64,000 bases of DNA from Phycobacter sedimenti (GCF_038148855.1 NZ_JBBVGR010000008.1:186001-250000), one strand, 5' to 3'; shown: positions 25,422 through 35,135, counted from the first letter of the stretch. The notes: generated from the sequence alone by a model not told the origin. A program made the numbers and translations.

Positions 25422-26090
25422 TCAATGACCGGCGGCAAAAGGCGCGCTCTCGCCCCATAGCGCACGCACCCGTGCATCACGCCCGCAGGCCTGGCGGTAG
25501 CGTTTGTAGGCTGCGGCCTGACGTTTCGGGCCAAAGCGGGTGAAGACCAGCGCCTCTCCCTTGTAGTAGTCCTGGTGGTAGTCCTCGGCAGGATAGAATG
25601 TGCCAGCAGGCAGAATGGGTGTCACGATGGGCTGGCCAAGCGCCTGCTGGGCCTCGGATTTGGCCTGCTGCGCGAGGGAGTTCTCTTTTTCGCCAGAGAC
25701 AAAGATGGCGGTTCTGTAACTGTCGCCGCGGTCACAGAACTGCCCGCCTGCATCCGTGGGATCAACCGAGCGGAAAAACAGGCTGAGCAGCGTTGCCCGG
25801 CTGACCTTGCCTGCGTCAAAGGTAATCTGCACCGCCTCGTAATGGCCGGTTCCGCCGCGCGTCACCTCTTTGTAGGTGGGGTTTTCCGTGGTGCCGCCGG
25901 TGAAGCCCGATACGGCCTCGATCACGCCGGGGACGGATTCAAAATCGCTTTCGACGCACCAGAAGCAGCCGCCTGCCACGGTCAGCACCTCGGGGCTTGC
26001 GGCATGGGCCTGATGGCCGCGCACAAGGCCCGCCGTCAGGATGAGGATGGCCAGGGAAACCTGTTTGATCTGATGCAGTGGATTCATCAT
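25422..26090 (-). CDS. msrA: Exported peptide-methionine (S)-S-oxide reductase
   Basis: The protein is 222 residues. A signal peptide (~1-30, ending AHA-ASP) precedes an MsrA domain with the catalytic GCFWC motif (Cys42 nucleophile, Cys45). Also present are GYTGG-like SGFTGGTTENPTYKEVT, GHYEAVQITFD, SVDPTDAGGQFCDRGDSYRTAIF, and EDYHQDYY. It repairs oxidised methionine, here in the periplasm. No msrB is adjacent. It is transcribed divergently from the aminotransferase gene. Confidence 0.92.
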   Translation of the reverse strand: MMNPLHQIKQVSLAILILTAGLVRGHQAHAASPEVLTVAGGCFWCVESDFESVPGVIEAVSGFTGGTTENPTYKEVTRGGTGHYEAVQITFDAGKVSRATLLSLFFRSVDPTDAGGQFCDRGDSYRTAIFVSGEKENSLAQQAKSEAQQALGQPIVTPILPAGTFYPAEDYHQDYYKGEALVFTRFGPKRQAAAYKRYRQACGRDARVRALWGESAPFAAGH

Positions 26091-26188
26091 CGCCTCCGTT
26101 TTTCAAAGACCCTGCCGCTTGCCTGTTTTCCGCTCAAGCCCGTGTCATCAAATGTCACGCAGAGGTGAGCGCAAGTTATCGCTTGGAA

Positions 26189-26200
26189 ATTGGATCCAAT
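26189..26200. promoter_or_regulatory. Perfect palindrome ATTGGATCCAAT, possible operator
   Basis: A perfect 12-base palindrome 31 bases upstream of the class IV aminotransferase start. The nine-base core GGATCCAAT recurs at 49450-49458, at a similar distance upstream of the aminotransferase fusion gene. That repetition, in front of two PLP enzymes, makes a shared operator plausible; no regulator is identified. Confidence 0.4.
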
Positions 26201-26230
26201 CTGGCTAGCGTGCCGGAAAAGGAGGGGCGG

Positions 26231-27139
26231 ATGACAGAAAAAATGAGCACCCATCAGGCCGAAGAAGACCTGCGCAACGAAGAGATCCTCATATATGTGA
26301 ACGGTCGGATCGTGCCCAAGGCCGAGGCCACCGTCAGCGTCTATGACAGCGGCTTCATGCTGGGTGATGGCGTCTGGGAGGGGCTGCGGCTCTATAACGG
26401 AAGCTGGGCCTTCATCGACGAGCACCTGAACCGCCTGTTCGAGGCGGCCAAGGCCATCGATCTGGACATCGGCCTGACCCCGGAAGGCGTGAAACAGGCG
26501 GTTCTCGACACGCAAAAGGCCAATGGCATGACCACCGATGCCCACGCCCGGCTGATGGTGACACGCGGCCCGAAAACGCGCCCCTTTCAGCATCCCAGCC
26601 TGTCGCAACAGGGGCCGACCATGGTGATCATCATGGAGCATTCGCGCCCCAACCTGCCACGCCCGATCAATCTGGCCACCGTGCCCCATATCCGGGGCCT
26701 GCCGATGAGCCAGGATCCCAAGCTGAACTCCCATTCGAAACTGAACTGCATCCTCGCCTGTATCGCCGCCGAAAAGGCGGGCGCGGACGAGGGGCTGATG
26801 CTGGATGTGAACGGCTTTGTGAACACCACCAACGCCTGCAACTTCTTCATCGTGCGCGGCGGCGAGGTTTGGACCTCGACCGGGGATTACTGCATGAACG
26901 GGATCACCCGGCAAAAGGTGATCGATCTTTGCCGTGCCAATGACATTCCGGTGTTCGAGCGTAATTACTCGCTGGTCGATACCTATGGCGCGGATGAGGC
27001 GTTTTTGACCGGCACCTTTGGCGCGCAGACGCCGGTCGGGATGATCGACGGGCGCCAGATCGGCACGGGCGAAATGGGTCCGATGACCAAGCGGATCCGG
27101 GCGTTGTACAAAGCATTGATCGAAAAGGAGTGCACCTGA
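26231..27139 (+). CDS. Class IV PLP-dependent aminotransferase
   Basis: The protein is 302 residues. It fits fold-type IV transaminases (branched-chain or D-amino-acid aminotransferase family): YVNGRIVPKAEATVSVYDSGFMLGDGVWEGLRL at the start, the PLP-lysine region LNSHSKLNCILA, and the phosphate-binding TGDYCMNGITRQKVI. The substrate cannot be assigned. The ATG at 26231 has a perfect AGGAGG five bases upstream, so the longer frame from 26078 is rejected. Its stop overlaps the start of the sulfotransferase-like gene (TGATG), so the two are translated together. Confidence 0.9.
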   Translation: MTEKMSTHQAEEDLRNEEILIYVNGRIVPKAEATVSVYDSGFMLGDGVWEGLRLYNGSWAFIDEHLNRLFEAAKAIDLDIGLTPEGVKQAVLDTQKANGMTTDAHARLMVTRGPKTRPFQHPSLSQQGPTMVIIMEHSRPNLPRPINLATVPHIRGLPMSQDPKLNSHSKLNCILACIAAEKAGADEGLMLDVNGFVNTTNACNFFIVRGGEVWTSTGDYCMNGITRQKVIDLCRANDIPVFERNYSLVDTYGADEAFLTGTFGAQTPVGMIDGRQIGTGEMGPMTKRIRALYKALIEKECT

Positions 27140-27855
27140 TGCGGATTGCAATGTGGTCGGGGCCGCGGAACCTGTCGACGGCGATGATGTACGCCTTTGG
27201 GAACCGGGGCGATTGCTCGGTGGTGGATGAGCCCTTTTATGCGGCCTACCTGAAGATGACTGGCCTCGATCATCCCATGCGGGATGAGATCCTGGAAAGC
27301 CAGAGCCAGGATCCGGACGTGGTCTCCGATTTGCTTCTAGGCCCCATCCCGGCTGCAAAACCGGTCTATTATCAAAAGCATATGAGCCAGCACATGATCC
27401 CCGGCATGCCACGCGACTGGATGCGACAGGTGACAAACGTCTTCCTGATCCGCCACCCGGCACGGGTCATCGCCTCTTATGCGGCGAAACGCGAGAATCC
27501 GACCCTGGATGACATCGGCTTCCGCCAGCAGGCGGAGCTTTACGATCTTTGCCGCAACTGGGGGCAGTCCCCGGTGGTGGTGGACAGCTATGACATCCGC
27601 CAGGATCCCGCAAAAAAGCTGGAACAGATGTGTGAGGCGATCGATCTGCCTTATTCGCCAAAAATGCTGTCCTGGCCCAAGGGCGGCCACAAGGACGATG
27701 GCGTCTGGGCCGAGGTCTGGTACGGCGCGGTCTGGACCTCCACCGGTTTTGCCGGTCCCGAAGGCGATCTGCCCGAGGTGCCCGAGCACCTGCAACCGGT
27801 GCTGGAGGCGGCGATGCCCTATTACGAGCAGCTGAAGGCGGTAGCGATCAAGTGA
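27139..27855 (+). CDS. Sulfotransferase-like protein
   Basis: The protein is 238 residues. The N-terminus IAMWSGPRNLSTAMMYAFGNR matches the P-loop-like PAPS-binding start of the sulfotransferase superfamily, and VFLIRHPARVIASYA matches the second cofactor-binding segment with the conserved RHP and Ser. It could transfer a sulfo group or use another phosphate donor. Overlap with the upstream class IV aminotransferase suggests the two act in one pathway, but neither substrate is known. A hairpin follows the stop. Confidence 0.75.
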   Translation: MRIAMWSGPRNLSTAMMYAFGNRGDCSVVDEPFYAAYLKMTGLDHPMRDEILESQSQDPDVVSDLLLGPIPAAKPVYYQKHMSQHMIPGMPRDWMRQVTNVFLIRHPARVIASYAAKRENPTLDDIGFRQQAELYDLCRNWGQSPVVVDSYDIRQDPAKKLEQMCEAIDLPYSPKMLSWPKGGHKDDGVWAEVWYGAVWTSTGFAGPEGDLPEVPEHLQPVLEAAMPYYEQLKAVAIK

Positions 27856-27862
27856 GAATGGA

Positions 27863-27886
27863 GGAGGTTCCTTTCGTGGAACCTCC
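27863..27886. terminator. Hairpin between converging genes, probable terminator
   Basis: The perfect stem GGAGGTTCC-TTTCGT-GGAACCTCC lies between the sulfotransferase-like gene and the converging lipoprotein gene. Only a loose T-rich run follows on the plus strand. Confidence 0.55.
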
Positions 27887-27894
27887 AGATCGTC

Positions 27895-28275
27895 TTATTT
27901 CTTTTCTACACAGGACAGCCAAATCTCTTGTGCAGGACGGGTTGTTCCATCGGCTACAGTCACAGTGACCGGTTTGGATGGATCTCTTGGGTATGCTTGC
28001 CCAGTCGCACCGCGGTTTTTGAACTGGGCGCAGTACTTGCCCACCCGCTTCTTGACGGTGCTTTCAGACACTTCGTCGGGGAAGTAAATGATGTCTAATG
28101 TGGCATAATATCCATATACTTCAATTGGGAAGACCAAGAACAGGCCCTTTTGATCTGCCTGATTTGGGAAGATTTGCTGAATGAGTTTTACCCGTCTTTC
28201 ATGGGCAGCTTGCGGGTCAACTGAACACGCAGCGACAAGAGCGGTAAGGGCAAGGAGTAGGAGTGATTTTTTCAT
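27895..28275 (-). CDS. Small lipoprotein of unknown function
   Basis: The protein is 126 residues. The N-terminus is a lipoprotein signal (LLLLALTALVAAC, lipobox ending at Cys17). The mature part has two further cysteines (in KYCAQF and LSCVEK) and no family I recognise. It is somewhat AT-richer than its neighbours. It converges with the sulfotransferase-like gene and has its own ~100-base upstream region. Confidence 0.75.
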   Translation of the reverse strand: MKKSLLLLALTALVAACSVDPQAAHERRVKLIQQIFPNQADQKGLFLVFPIEVYGYYATLDIIYFPDEVSESTVKKRVGKYCAQFKNRGATGQAYPRDPSKPVTVTVADGTTRPAQEIWLSCVEKK

Positions 28276-28379
28276 TCTGGATCTCTAAATATTTGATTGC
28301 GTGCCTTTTTTATGGCGAAACCACCCAGAATTGCAACGATGGTGTCAAGCTAACGTTATAGGCTGTGGCGCGACGGGCC

Positions 28380-28664
28380 TCACCCGATCAGCTTGCCCAG
28401 TTTCATCGCGACGCCCATGTCGCCGGTGATCTTGATCTTGCCCATCATCACCGCCGTCATAGGGTTCAGCTTTCCGGTCAGCAGCTTTTTCAGGTTCTCC
28501 TGCGACAGGCGCAGGGTGCAGTCGGTCTCGCGGTCCTCGGTGGTTGCCGTGCCATCGGCCAGAACGATCACGCCGTCTGTCCCGCAGTCGAATTTCAGCG
28601 AACCGTCAAAGCTTTTGCCGGAAAGGCCGGACTGGATACCGGCCGCGATGTCTTGAAGGGCCAT
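28380..28664 (-). CDS. SCP2 sterol-carrier-like protein
   Basis: The protein is 94 residues, a single SCP2 lipid-binding domain: KSFDGSLKFDCGTDGVIVLADG, CTLRLSQENLKKLLTGKLNPMTAVMMGKIKITGDMG and a closing LGKLIG. The fold binds acyl chains or other lipids in the cytoplasm. The partner or substrate is not known. It lies 79 bases downstream of the DUF1810 gene on the same strand, at the end of the argG cluster. Confidence 0.9.
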   Translation of the reverse strand: MALQDIAAGIQSGLSGKSFDGSLKFDCGTDGVIVLADGTATTEDRETDCTLRLSQENLKKLLTGKLNPMTAVMMGKIKITGDMGVAMKLGKLIG

Positions 28665-28743
28665 CAGGGATCTCCTCTTGCTTGACCTTGGGGTTAAGCA
28701 AGAGCCCTGCGCCGGGCAAGCATGACCAAGGGGGAGGTGGGCC

Positions 28744-29204
28744 TCAGGCCTGACTCAGTGCTTCAATCGTGAGCGGGCAGGGGGCGCCATTGTAAAAGGC
28801 GTCGATCACCTGTTTGAACGTGTCCGGCGCATCCGGCACGGCGGCAAACAGCGTCATGGAGGAGCGCAGTTTCTTGGCATCCACTTTGCCGAGGATCTCA
28901 GCCGAGTCCTGCCCCTGATGCGACAGCATCAGCTGCGCGACCTCTGTCAGGCGCGGCCCCAGAACCTCATGACCCAGATAGGCCTTGGCCTCGGCCAGGT
29001 CTTCGATCCCGTAAAGCTGCGCCATGTGGGATTTGCCCAGCTCGGCCAGTTGCGGGAAGACGAACCACATCCAGTGGCTCGTCTTTTTGCCCGCAGTCAG
29101 TTCGCTCAGGACATCGGACCAGACCGTGTCCTGAGCTTCGACGAACATCTCCAGCTCTTCTTCGAAGTCATCCTCGAAGTCGCCGTCTATGTCGTAATCG
29201 TCGC

Positions 29205-29208
<4 letters not shown>
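28744..29208 (-). CDS. DUF1810 family protein
   Basis: The protein is 154 residues. After an acidic N-terminal tail (DDYDIDGDFEDDFEEELE) comes a DUF1810 domain: FVEAQDTVWSDVLSELTAGKK, SHWMWFVFPQLAELGKS, LAEAKAYLGHEVLGPRL, and DAKKLRSSMTLFA. The biochemical role of the family is not known. Its ATG overlaps the argG stop by four bases (ATGA), so it is translationally coupled to argG. Confidence 0.9.
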
Positions 29209-30431
<1,223 letters not shown>

Positions 30432-30474
30432 GGGTTTTCCTCTTGATCAGAACGTCTGCGGCGTAACGGGTTTT

Positions 30475-30520
30475 GCGGGCAAGGGCAAGGTTCGCCGGGT
30501 TTTCCTTGTCTTGCCGCCCG
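30475..30520. repeat. Long imperfect inverted repeat in the argG leader
   Basis: The arm CGGGCAAGGGCAAGG (about 30476-30490) pairs with CCTTGTCTTGCCGCCCG (about 30504-30520) around a 13-base loop. It lies 45-90 bases upstream of argG and between argG and a divergent membrane protein. On the argG transcript it would form a hairpin of about 14 pairs, followed by CAAAACCCG rather than a T tract, so it is not a standard terminator. Confidence 0.5.
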
Positions 30521-30568
30521 TAATACGTGCAATAACGCTGGGACGACTATTTACAGGAGACATTGCCC

Positions 30569-31327
30569 GTGATCGGCTGGAAGCTATTTTCGCATTCGAT
30601 TGGAATGATCAGCAGGAACTTTCAACAAGCGGTACAGATCTTTCTTGTGCCGCTGGTTCTCATCGCCGTGGTGATATTCGCCATGGTCGGTCAGATGACA
30701 AGCGAACTGATGATGCATGGAAATGGAACGTCCTTGCCAATCGGTATGGTTGGGCCGGGGATAGTGCTGAGGATCCTTTTGCTCTCACTGGTCGTCGCCG
30801 TGATCAGCATGTGGGGCATTGTGGCCTGGCACCGCTATGTGCTGCTCGAAGAAATGCCGAAAGGGTGGATCCCGCGGCTCAACCCGTCAAACATCCTTAT
30901 GTATTTGCTGCGCAGCCTTCAGCTGATGCTTGTATCGATGGTCTGCATGCTTCCGGTCGCGTTCATAGGTTCTGCAATCATGCAGGCCGGGGGCGTGATC
31001 GGTGCAGTCTTTATGGCGGTTTGTTTCGTTGCTGTATTCGTGTTCTTGGGCCGGATGGTGCTTGTCCTGCCAGCGGCGGCAATCGGGGCGTCCTTCGGGC
31101 TTGGGGAGGCTTTGCGCGCGACAAAAGGTCAGTGGCCGACCTTCCTTGCGGTGGGTTTTTTCATCTTTTTGGCAAATGTCGTCGCCTCGGTGATCCTGCT
31201 TGGCCTGTCTTCGATTCCGTGGCTGATGAGCGTAGTTCAACTCGGCTTTTCGGCCGTGCTGAGCCTGCTGAACATCAGTATCCTGACCACGCTTTACGGC
31301 TACTTCGTGGAAAAGCGCCCGATCTGA
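30569..31327 (+). CDS. Polytopic membrane protein of unknown function
   Basis: The protein is 252 residues with about six membrane segments (for example IFLVPLVLIAVVIFAM, LLSLVVAVISMWGIVAWHRY and FLAVGFFIFLANVVASVILL). No named family is recognised, although similar glycerophosphoryl-diester-like membrane proteins are common in Rhodobacteraceae. Two starts are possible: TTG at 30563, only three bases after AGGAG, and GTG at 30569, nine bases after it. The GTG is chosen for spacing. It is divergent from argG. Confidence 0.7.
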   Translation: MIGWKLFSHSIGMISRNFQQAVQIFLVPLVLIAVVIFAMVGQMTSELMMHGNGTSLPIGMVGPGIVLRILLLSLVVAVISMWGIVAWHRYVLLEEMPKGWIPRLNPSNILMYLLRSLQLMLVSMVCMLPVAFIGSAIMQAGGVIGAVFMAVCFVAVFVFLGRMVLVLPAAAIGASFGLGEALRATKGQWPTFLAVGFFIFLANVVASVILLGLSSIPWLMSVVQLGFSAVLSLLNISILTTLYGYFVEKRPI

Positions 31328-31397
31328 TATCGGTATTCTTTTGCATGCTTTGCGCCTGCCCCTTGCCTTGGGGGCGGGCTTGGGCCACTGAAAGGGT

Positions 31398-32636
31398 ATG
31401 AGCGATTTTCAGACCCGGTTCAAAGATGCCGCCCGCGCCGCCGAGGCGGCCATGCGCGAGGTGTTTCCCGCAACACCCCTGCAGCGCAATGTTCACCTCT
31501 CGGAACGGTTCGAGGCGGATATCTACCTCAAGCGCGAGGACCTGAGCCCGGTCCGCTCCTACAAGATCCGCGGGGCGCTCAACGCCATGCGCAAGCAGCC
31601 CGATCAGGCGCTGTTCGTCTGCGCCTCGGCCGGCAATCACGCGCAGGGCGTGGCCTTCATGTGCAAACACATGGACAAGCGGGGCGTGATCTTCATGCCG
31701 GTCACAACCCCGCAGCAGAAGATCCAGAAAACCCGCATGTTCGGCGGCGACAATATCGAGGTGCACCTGATCGGTGACTACTTCGACGACACGCTGGCCG
31801 CCGCGCAGGAGTGGTGCGCGCGCGAGGGCGGGCATTTCCTGTCGCCCTTTGACGACAGCGATGTGATCGAAGGTCAGGCCTCCATCGCGGTGGAGATCGA
31901 GGAGCAGTTCGGCGGCACGCCCGATCACGTGATCCTGCCGGTGGGCGGGGGCGGCATGTCTTCGGGCGTTGCGACCTTTTTCGGCGATGCGGTGCATTGC
32001 CTGTTTGTCGAACCCAACGGTGGCGCCTGCCTGCGGGCAGCCCTTGCGGCGGGGCATCCGGTTGCGCTGGACAAGGTCGATACATTCGTTGACGGCGCGG
32101 CGGTTGGCACCATCGGCGCGCAGCCGTTTGATTTGCTGAAACACATCCCGTTGCCGGATGTGATCACCATTTCAGAGGACCGGATCTGCTCCACCATCAT
32201 CGAGATGCTGAACGTCGAGGGCATCGTGCTGGAACCCGCCGGCGCGCTGGCGGTCGAGGCGCTGAATGATGTGCGATCCTGGATCCGGGGGAAAAGCGTG
32301 GTCTGCGTCACCTCGGGCGGCAACTTCGATTTCGAGCGCCTGCCAGAGGTCAAGGAGCGCGCGCAGCGCTATTCGGGGATCAAGAAATACTTCCTGTTGC
32401 GCCTGCCGCAGCGTCCCGGCGCGCTGAAGGAATTCCTCAATATCCTCGGCCCCGAGGACGACATTGCACGGTTCGAGTATCTGAAGAAATCGGCGCGCAA
32501 CTTTGGCTCCGTCCTGATCGGGATCGAAACCAAGCGGCCCGAGAATTTCGCGGCGCTGTTCGCGCGTCTTGAGGCGGCGGGGATGACCTATACGGACATC
32601 ACCAATGATGAGACGCTGGCGCAGTTCCTGATCTAG
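31398..32636 (+). CDS. ilvA: Threonine ammonia-lyase (threonine dehydratase)
   Basis: The protein is 412 residues, the short form. The PLP lysine lies in VRSYKIRGALNAM, the SAGNHAQG phosphate-region motif in CASAGNHAQGVA, and the Gly-rich PVGGGGMSSGV follows. A single ACT-like regulatory domain (~325-410, YFLLRLPQRPGALKEFLNIL) suggests control by isoleucine. It converts threonine to 2-oxobutanoate, the first step to isoleucine. The ATG is used; it lies 70 bases after the membrane protein gene. Confidence 0.95.
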   Translation: MSDFQTRFKDAARAAEAAMREVFPATPLQRNVHLSERFEADIYLKREDLSPVRSYKIRGALNAMRKQPDQALFVCASAGNHAQGVAFMCKHMDKRGVIFMPVTTPQQKIQKTRMFGGDNIEVHLIGDYFDDTLAAAQEWCAREGGHFLSPFDDSDVIEGQASIAVEIEEQFGGTPDHVILPVGGGGMSSGVATFFGDAVHCLFVEPNGGACLRAALAAGHPVALDKVDTFVDGAAVGTIGAQPFDLLKHIPLPDVITISEDRICSTIIEMLNVEGIVLEPAGALAVEALNDVRSWIRGKSVVCVTSGGNFDFERLPEVKERAQRYSGIKKYFLLRLPQRPGALKEFLNILGPEDDIARFEYLKKSARNFGSVLIGIETKRPENFAALFARLEAAGMTYTDITNDETLAQFLI

Positions 32637-32651
32637 GTTCCCGGGGCCTGT

Positions 32652-32975
32652 TCAGGCCAGAGCGGGCAACTTGCTGAGAAACTCAGCCTTGGATTGCTCG
32701 TAGGACAGAAACACAGCGTCAAGGTCAACGGATGCGGCGGCTCCCGCAGCCGAGTCACGCTCACCTTTCAGGCACAGCGTCGAAAAGCCATCAAAACCGA
32801 GATTCATCGCGCTGCCTTTGAGAAAGTGCAGATCCTGTTCCAGCATGCTGCGATCTCCGGTCCGCAGCTTACCGATGACACCTTCCACTTCTTCCAGGAA
32901 CAGTTCCACGACTTCATCGAAGTCTTCTTCTCCGACTTCATCGCGGAGTTCTTTGACACGCGGCCAATTGATCAT
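32652..32975 (-). CDS. Histidine phosphotransfer (HPt) protein
   Basis: The protein is 107 residues, a stand-alone HPt domain. The phosphorylated histidine is His50 in DLHFLKGSAMNLGF, the conserved H-x-[FL]-K-G-S motif. It relays phosphate between a hybrid kinase and a response regulator. Its start at 32975 follows GGGA and replaces a longer frame (33011). It is divergent from the receiver-phosphatase gene at 33189, a natural partner. The 15-base gap to the end of ilvA makes it converge with that gene. Confidence 0.85.
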   Translation of the reverse strand: MINWPRVKELRDEVGEEDFDEVVELFLEEVEGVIGKLRTGDRSMLEQDLHFLKGSAMNLGFDGFSTLCLKGERDSAAGAAASVDLDAVFLSYEQSKAEFLSKLPALA

Positions 32976-33188
32976 GGCAAAAGTTCCCGATTTTCTTTCT
33001 TTGGTAAGCATTTCATAAGGGCCAACCCGTAAATTTTGAGTGAAGTCGCGGTATCTTTCAAATTGTATGTTTCACGTCCCATTAAAGAACCGGCTTGATA
33101 CTGTTCCCATTGCGGGCCAATTCGTTGCTAGTGTATGAGGTATCGATAGTTGCTGCCAGACAGTCCAGTGGACCATGAGGAAAACGCC

Positions 33189-34421
33189 ATGAGCGGTTCG
33201 ATCAACCGTGTTCTGGTTGTCGATGACAGTCGGCTTCAGCGCCGTATCCTCGTGGCGTCTCTGAAAAAATGGGGTTTCAGCGTCCTCGAAGCCGAGAGCG
33301 GCGAGCAGGCTATGGAAATCTGTCTGGCCGATCCCCCCGATCTTATCCTCAGTGACTGGATGATGCCGGGGATGAACGGCATCGAGTTCTGCCGGGCGTT
33401 CCGCAAGCAATCTACTGATAACTATAGCTATTTCATTCTCCTGACCTCAAAGAGCGAAAAGAACGAAGTGGCCGAAGGGCTGGATGCGGGGGCGGATGAT
33501 TTTCTGACCAAACCCGTCAGTTCGGATGAGCTGCGCGCGCGCATCTCGGCTGGGGAGCGCATCCTGCGGATGCAGCGGGAGCTGTCGGAGAAGAACCGTA
33601 TCGTCTCTGAAACCCTGGGTGAATTGCAGCGGGTTTACGATGCGATCGATAAGGACCTGATCCAGGCCCGGAAGATCCAGGAATCACTTGTCCCTGAACT
33701 GTCCAAGAGCTTTGGGTCCTCGACCGTCAGCCTGCTGCTCAAGCCCTGTGGGCACATCGGCGGTGATCTGGTGGGCATGTTCTGTCCGGGCGTCAACCGA
33801 ATCGGTTTCTACTCGATCGATGTGTCCGGCCACGGGATCACCTCGGCGATGATGACCGCGCGGTTGGGTGGCTATCTGTCCTCGACCTACTTCGACCAGA
33901 ACGTCGGCATGGAGAAGCGTTTCAACCGGTTCTATGCGCTGCGTCAGCCGGAAGAGGTTGCCAGCCTGCTCAACGCCCGCCTGATCGCCGATACCGGCAT
34001 CGAAGAATACTTCACCATGGCCTATTGCATCGTCGATCTGCGCAGCGGTGTCTTGAAGATGGTGCAGGCCGGTCATCCGCATCCGCTGCTCTTGCGCAAG
34101 GACGGCAGCGCCGAATTTATTGGTAAAGGTGGCGTTCCTGTCGGTTTGGTGCCCGATATCGGCTACAGTCAGGAAGAGCTGATCCTGGAAAAGGGTGACC
34201 GGCTGCTGCTCTATTCAGATGGGTTCACCGAAGCCCGTCTTGAGAATGGCGAGATGCTGGAGGCCGAAGGTCTGCTGGATCTGGTAAAGAAATGCGATAG
34301 CAGCCAGAGCGGCAAGGAATTCCTGGACGACCTCTATTGGAACCTGACACAGATGCTGTCGCAGGAACATGGCCTCGAGGATGACGTGTCGGCCACGCTG
34401 TTCGAGTACGAAGGCCCCTGA
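33189..34421 (+). CDS. Response regulator with PP2C/SpoIIE-type phosphatase output
   Basis: The protein is 410 residues. The receiver domain (~1-125) has the acidic pocket VVDDS, phosphoacceptor Asp56 in ILSDWMMPGM, and Lys108 in FLTKPVS. A coiled-coil linker (~125-170) leads to an RsbU/SpoIIE-type phosphatase: GGDLVGMF, YSIDVSGHGITSAMM, AGHPHPLLL, and LYSDGFTEAR. Such proteins usually dephosphorylate an anti-sigma-factor antagonist or a similar partner. No such partner is in the window. It is divergent from the HPt gene, with which it likely forms a relay. Confidence 0.92.
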   Translation: MSGSINRVLVVDDSRLQRRILVASLKKWGFSVLEAESGEQAMEICLADPPDLILSDWMMPGMNGIEFCRAFRKQSTDNYSYFILLTSKSEKNEVAEGLDAGADDFLTKPVSSDELRARISAGERILRMQRELSEKNRIVSETLGELQRVYDAIDKDLIQARKIQESLVPELSKSFGSSTVSLLLKPCGHIGGDLVGMFCPGVNRIGFYSIDVSGHGITSAMMTARLGGYLSSTYFDQNVGMEKRFNRFYALRQPEEVASLLNARLIADTGIEEYFTMAYCIVDLRSGVLKMVQAGHPHPLLLRKDGSAEFIGKGGVPVGLVPDIGYSQEELILEKGDRLLLYSDGFTEARLENGEMLEAEGLLDLVKKCDSSQSGKEFLDDLYWNLTQMLSQEHGLEDDVSATLFEYEGP

Positions 34422-34697
34422 GCAGCGCTCTTCGTCCGCTCGCCTCAGCCTATCTTACATCCGGCCAACGAAGCACTCCCGCCAATCGTGAGGTGATCAA
34501 GGATCACCGCCTCTTGTTGGGCGGGGCTGCACGCTGGCGCGTGCAGCGTTTTCGCCACTTTTCAACGTCAGCGAGCTGAGGCTGGAGCAGCGCGCTTGCG
34601 CGCTGCCATGCCCAAGGTCGGCCCAAGGCCCCATGGGCCGATCAGGCCGGGCGCGGGAGGGGCACCGATTCCGGGTCAGGGCGTTGTCAATGCGATA
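34422..34697. other. Gene-free stretch with several inverted repeats
   Basis: Between two converging genes lie three clear inverted repeats: GGTGATC-AAG-GATCACC at 34492-34508, GCTGCACGC-TGGC-GCGTGCAGC at 34526-34547, and GCAGCGCGC-TT-GCGCGCTGC at 34587-34606. The middle one is followed by a short T run. No gene is seen. Confidence 0.6.
34526..34552 (+). terminator. Probable terminator after the receiver-phosphatase gene
   Basis: The nine-base perfect stem GCTGCACGC/GCGTGCAGC with a four-base loop is followed by GTTTTC. It lies ~105 bases after the stop. Confidence 0.6.
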
Positions 34698-35135
34698 TCA
34701 GGCGCAGAACCGGGCGGCGAAATGGCGGTCTCCGGGGTTGCCAAGGTGATGCAAAGCCTCTTGCGGTGCCATCCACAGGGCCTCGTGACCGGCTTCCTTT
34801 GGCGGGCCCAAACGGCGCAGAGGGCGGGCCATGTAGATGTGGCACAGCTTTTCGGCCCACAGATCGTATTCGGGCATAAAGACGAACCGGCGAAAGGCGC
34901 CCAGCCTGCGTGGGCGGCCGATGCTCCAGCCGGTCTCCTCGAACACCTCGCGGTGCAGGGCCGCAATGGGCGCCTCGCCCGGATCTATTCCGCCGCCGGG
35001 CAGCTGGATGTCCGGCCCCGGATCCATCTGGCAGGTCAGCAGCAACTGTCCATCCCGCGGCAACAGAGCGTAGATCCCCGGTCGCAGCCTGTAGTCTCGC
35101 CCTGCCTCGGGCGGCTGTCCGAAACGTCTGATCAC
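34698..35135 (-). CDS. Nudix hydrolase
   Basis: The protein is 145 residues with a complete Nudix box (GGGIDPGE, seven residues, REVFEETGW) near residue 65. The family hydrolyses nucleoside diphosphates linked to another group; the substrate is unknown. Flanking segments YALLPRDGQLLLTCQ and PEYDLWAEKLCHIYMARP are conserved in Roseobacter homologues as I recall them. The start is GTG at 35135 with AAGGGGGC just upstream; longer frames would run into the hslO promoter. It is divergent from hslO. Confidence 0.85.
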   Translation of the reverse strand: MIRRFGQPPEAGRDYRLRPGIYALLPRDGQLLLTCQMDPGPDIQLPGGGIDPGEAPIAALHREVFEETGWSIGRPRRLGAFRRFVFMPEYDLWAEKLCHIYMARPLRRLGPPKEAGHEALWMAPQEALHHLGNPGDRHFAARFCA

